In this document: positions 63,295 to 64,000 of the stretch, one piece after another | Layout of the letters: every line of letters starts with the position of its first letter | How positions within the stretch are numbered: position 1 is the first letter of the stretch | NCBI GenBank assembly: GCA_030157785.1 | Contig: JAOAUC010000027.1 | Location: forward strand, 124,001-188,000 | DNA: 64,000 bases | Reading direction: 5' to 3' | Origin: Zoogloea oleivorans | GTDB lineage: Bacteria; Pseudomonadota; Gammaproteobacteria; Burkholderiales; Rhodocyclaceae | Program-made: the position numbers and the translations under genes | Notes under the pieces: model-generated | Databases searched by the model: none | Told to the model about the DNA's origin: nothing | What the model saw: the letters and a program-made list of their open reading frames with translations, nothing else

Positions 63295-64000
63295 TCAGGT
63301 CGCCGGGCCACGCACGTTGGCAGCCAGCTTCTGCTGAACCGCCGCACTTTCCAGCCAGCGCTTGACCCGCTGGGCATCCGCCACGCGGGTGAAACGGCCG
63401 AAGGAGTCGAGCAACACGATGATCATCGGCTTGTTGAGCAACCAGGCCTGCATCACCAGGCATTTGCCGGATTCGTTGATGAAGCCCGTCTTGGACACGC
63501 CGATCTGCCAGTCGGGACTACTGACCAGCGCATTCGTGTTGTTGAACTGGCGCGGCCGGCCGTTGAGATACACCGTGTAGTTGGCGGTGGTCGAGAATTC
63601 GCGGATCAGCGGATAGCGGGACGCCGCCGACACCATCTTGACCAGATCGCGGGCGCTCGACACGTTGGCTGAATTCAGGCCGGTGCTGTCGAGAAAACGG
63701 GTTTCCCGCAAGCCAAGGGAGGCCGCCTTGCGGTTCATGGCCGCCACGAAGGCAGGCAGGCCACCCGGATAGTGCCGGGCGAGGGCCGATGCAGCGCGGT
63801 TCTCGGACGACATCAGCGCCAGACGCAGCATATCCTCGCGGGCCAGTTCGACGCCAACCGGCACATGGGAGCTGCTGCCGCGCAGGGTATCCACGTCATC
63901 GTTGGCGATGGTCAGGATCTCGGTCAGGCCGAGGCGCGCGTCCAGCACCACCATGGCGGTCATCAGCTTGGTGATGGAGGCGATCGGCAGCACAGCGTCG
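63295..64000 (-). CDS. pbpG: D-alanyl-D-alanine endopeptidase, PBP7 type (partial, N-terminus outside window)
   Basis: This low-molecular-weight penicillin-binding protein hydrolyses peptidoglycan crosslinks. The frame is open to the window end, so the signal peptide and start are missing; about 235 residues are visible. The active-site motifs are S-x-x-K in LPIASITKLMTAMVV, S-x-N in LALMSSENRAASALA, and K-T-G in IGVSKTGFINESG. The short C-terminus without the DacA beta-domain supports PBP7 over PBP5. Confidence 0.93.
   Translation of the reverse strand, partial: DAVLPIASITKLMTAMVVLDARLGLTEILTIANDDVDTLRGSSSHVPVGVELAREDMLRLALMSSENRAASALARHYPGGLPAFVAAMNRKAASLGLRETRFLDSTGLNSANVSSARDLVKMVSAASRYPLIREFSTTANYTVYLNGRPRQFNNTNALVSSPDWQIGVSKTGFINESGKCLVMQAWLLNKPMIIVLLDSFGRFTRVADAQRVKRWLESAAVQQKLAANVRGPAT

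Overview
The window is high-GC DNA, densely packed with long co-directional genes. It looks like the chromosome of a diazotrophic, microaerophilic betaproteobacterium, most likely Rhodocyclales (Azospira/Dechloromonas-like). That placement is an inference from gene order and family content: rnf next to nifLA and nifB, cbb3 oxidase, surE-pcm-nlpD-rpoS, dapA-bamC. No transposase, integrase, phage gene or CRISPR array was seen.

Layout. 1-1044 (-) is the 5' part of ccoN (cbb3 oxidase subunit I), with an FNR/ANR-type box upstream. 1440-7299 (+) is rnfABCDGEH plus an RseC-family gene. It is followed by a conserved-looking unknown gene, then nifL and nifA. After a Tim44-like gene, an nhaR-type regulator (-) and an HPF/RaiA-like gene comes a second nif block, 14570-19872. 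This holds nifB, fdxN, nifO, a flavodiiron protein, a 2Fe-2S ferredoxin, a Shethna-type 2Fe-2S protein and draG. rnfA, nifL and nifB each carry a sigma-54 (-24/-12) promoter candidate with one or two TGT-N10-ACA NifA sites upstream. The picture is one NifL/NifA regulon covering electron supply (Rnf, ferredoxins), cofactor assembly (NifB), oxygen protection (Shethna protein, flavodiiron) and nitrogenase reactivation (DraG).

22718-35652 (+) is a cobalamin operon behind a clear B12 riboswitch: cbiM, cobM/cbiF, cbiX, cbiC/cobH, cbiD, cbiET/cobL, cbiL/cobI, cbiG (N-terminal part), cobE-like (CbiG C-terminal part), cbiH/cobJ, a thioredoxin-fold ferredoxin, a PepSY membrane protein and a TonB-dependent receptor. 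cbiX, cbiD and cbiG indicate the early-cobalt (anaerobic-type) route. No cobK/cbiJ was found. Two near-identical REPIN-like inverted repeats lie inside the operon.

35880-64000 is mostly housekeeping: tRNA-Ser(UGA), yccA, rlmD, a JmjC ribosomal oxygenase, an Ala-rich lipoprotein, bamC-dapA, an HDAC-family hydrolase, a MoxR/DUF58/transglutaminase operon with mltB, arsC, rpoS-nlpD-pcm-surE, msrPQ, a DUF1294 gene, mog, darP, pmbA, two tandem TRAP binding proteins, lrgAB-like genes, a nucleoside-recognition protein, a queuosine-precursor transporter, an IclR regulator and the 3' part of a PBP7-type endopeptidase gene cut by the window end.
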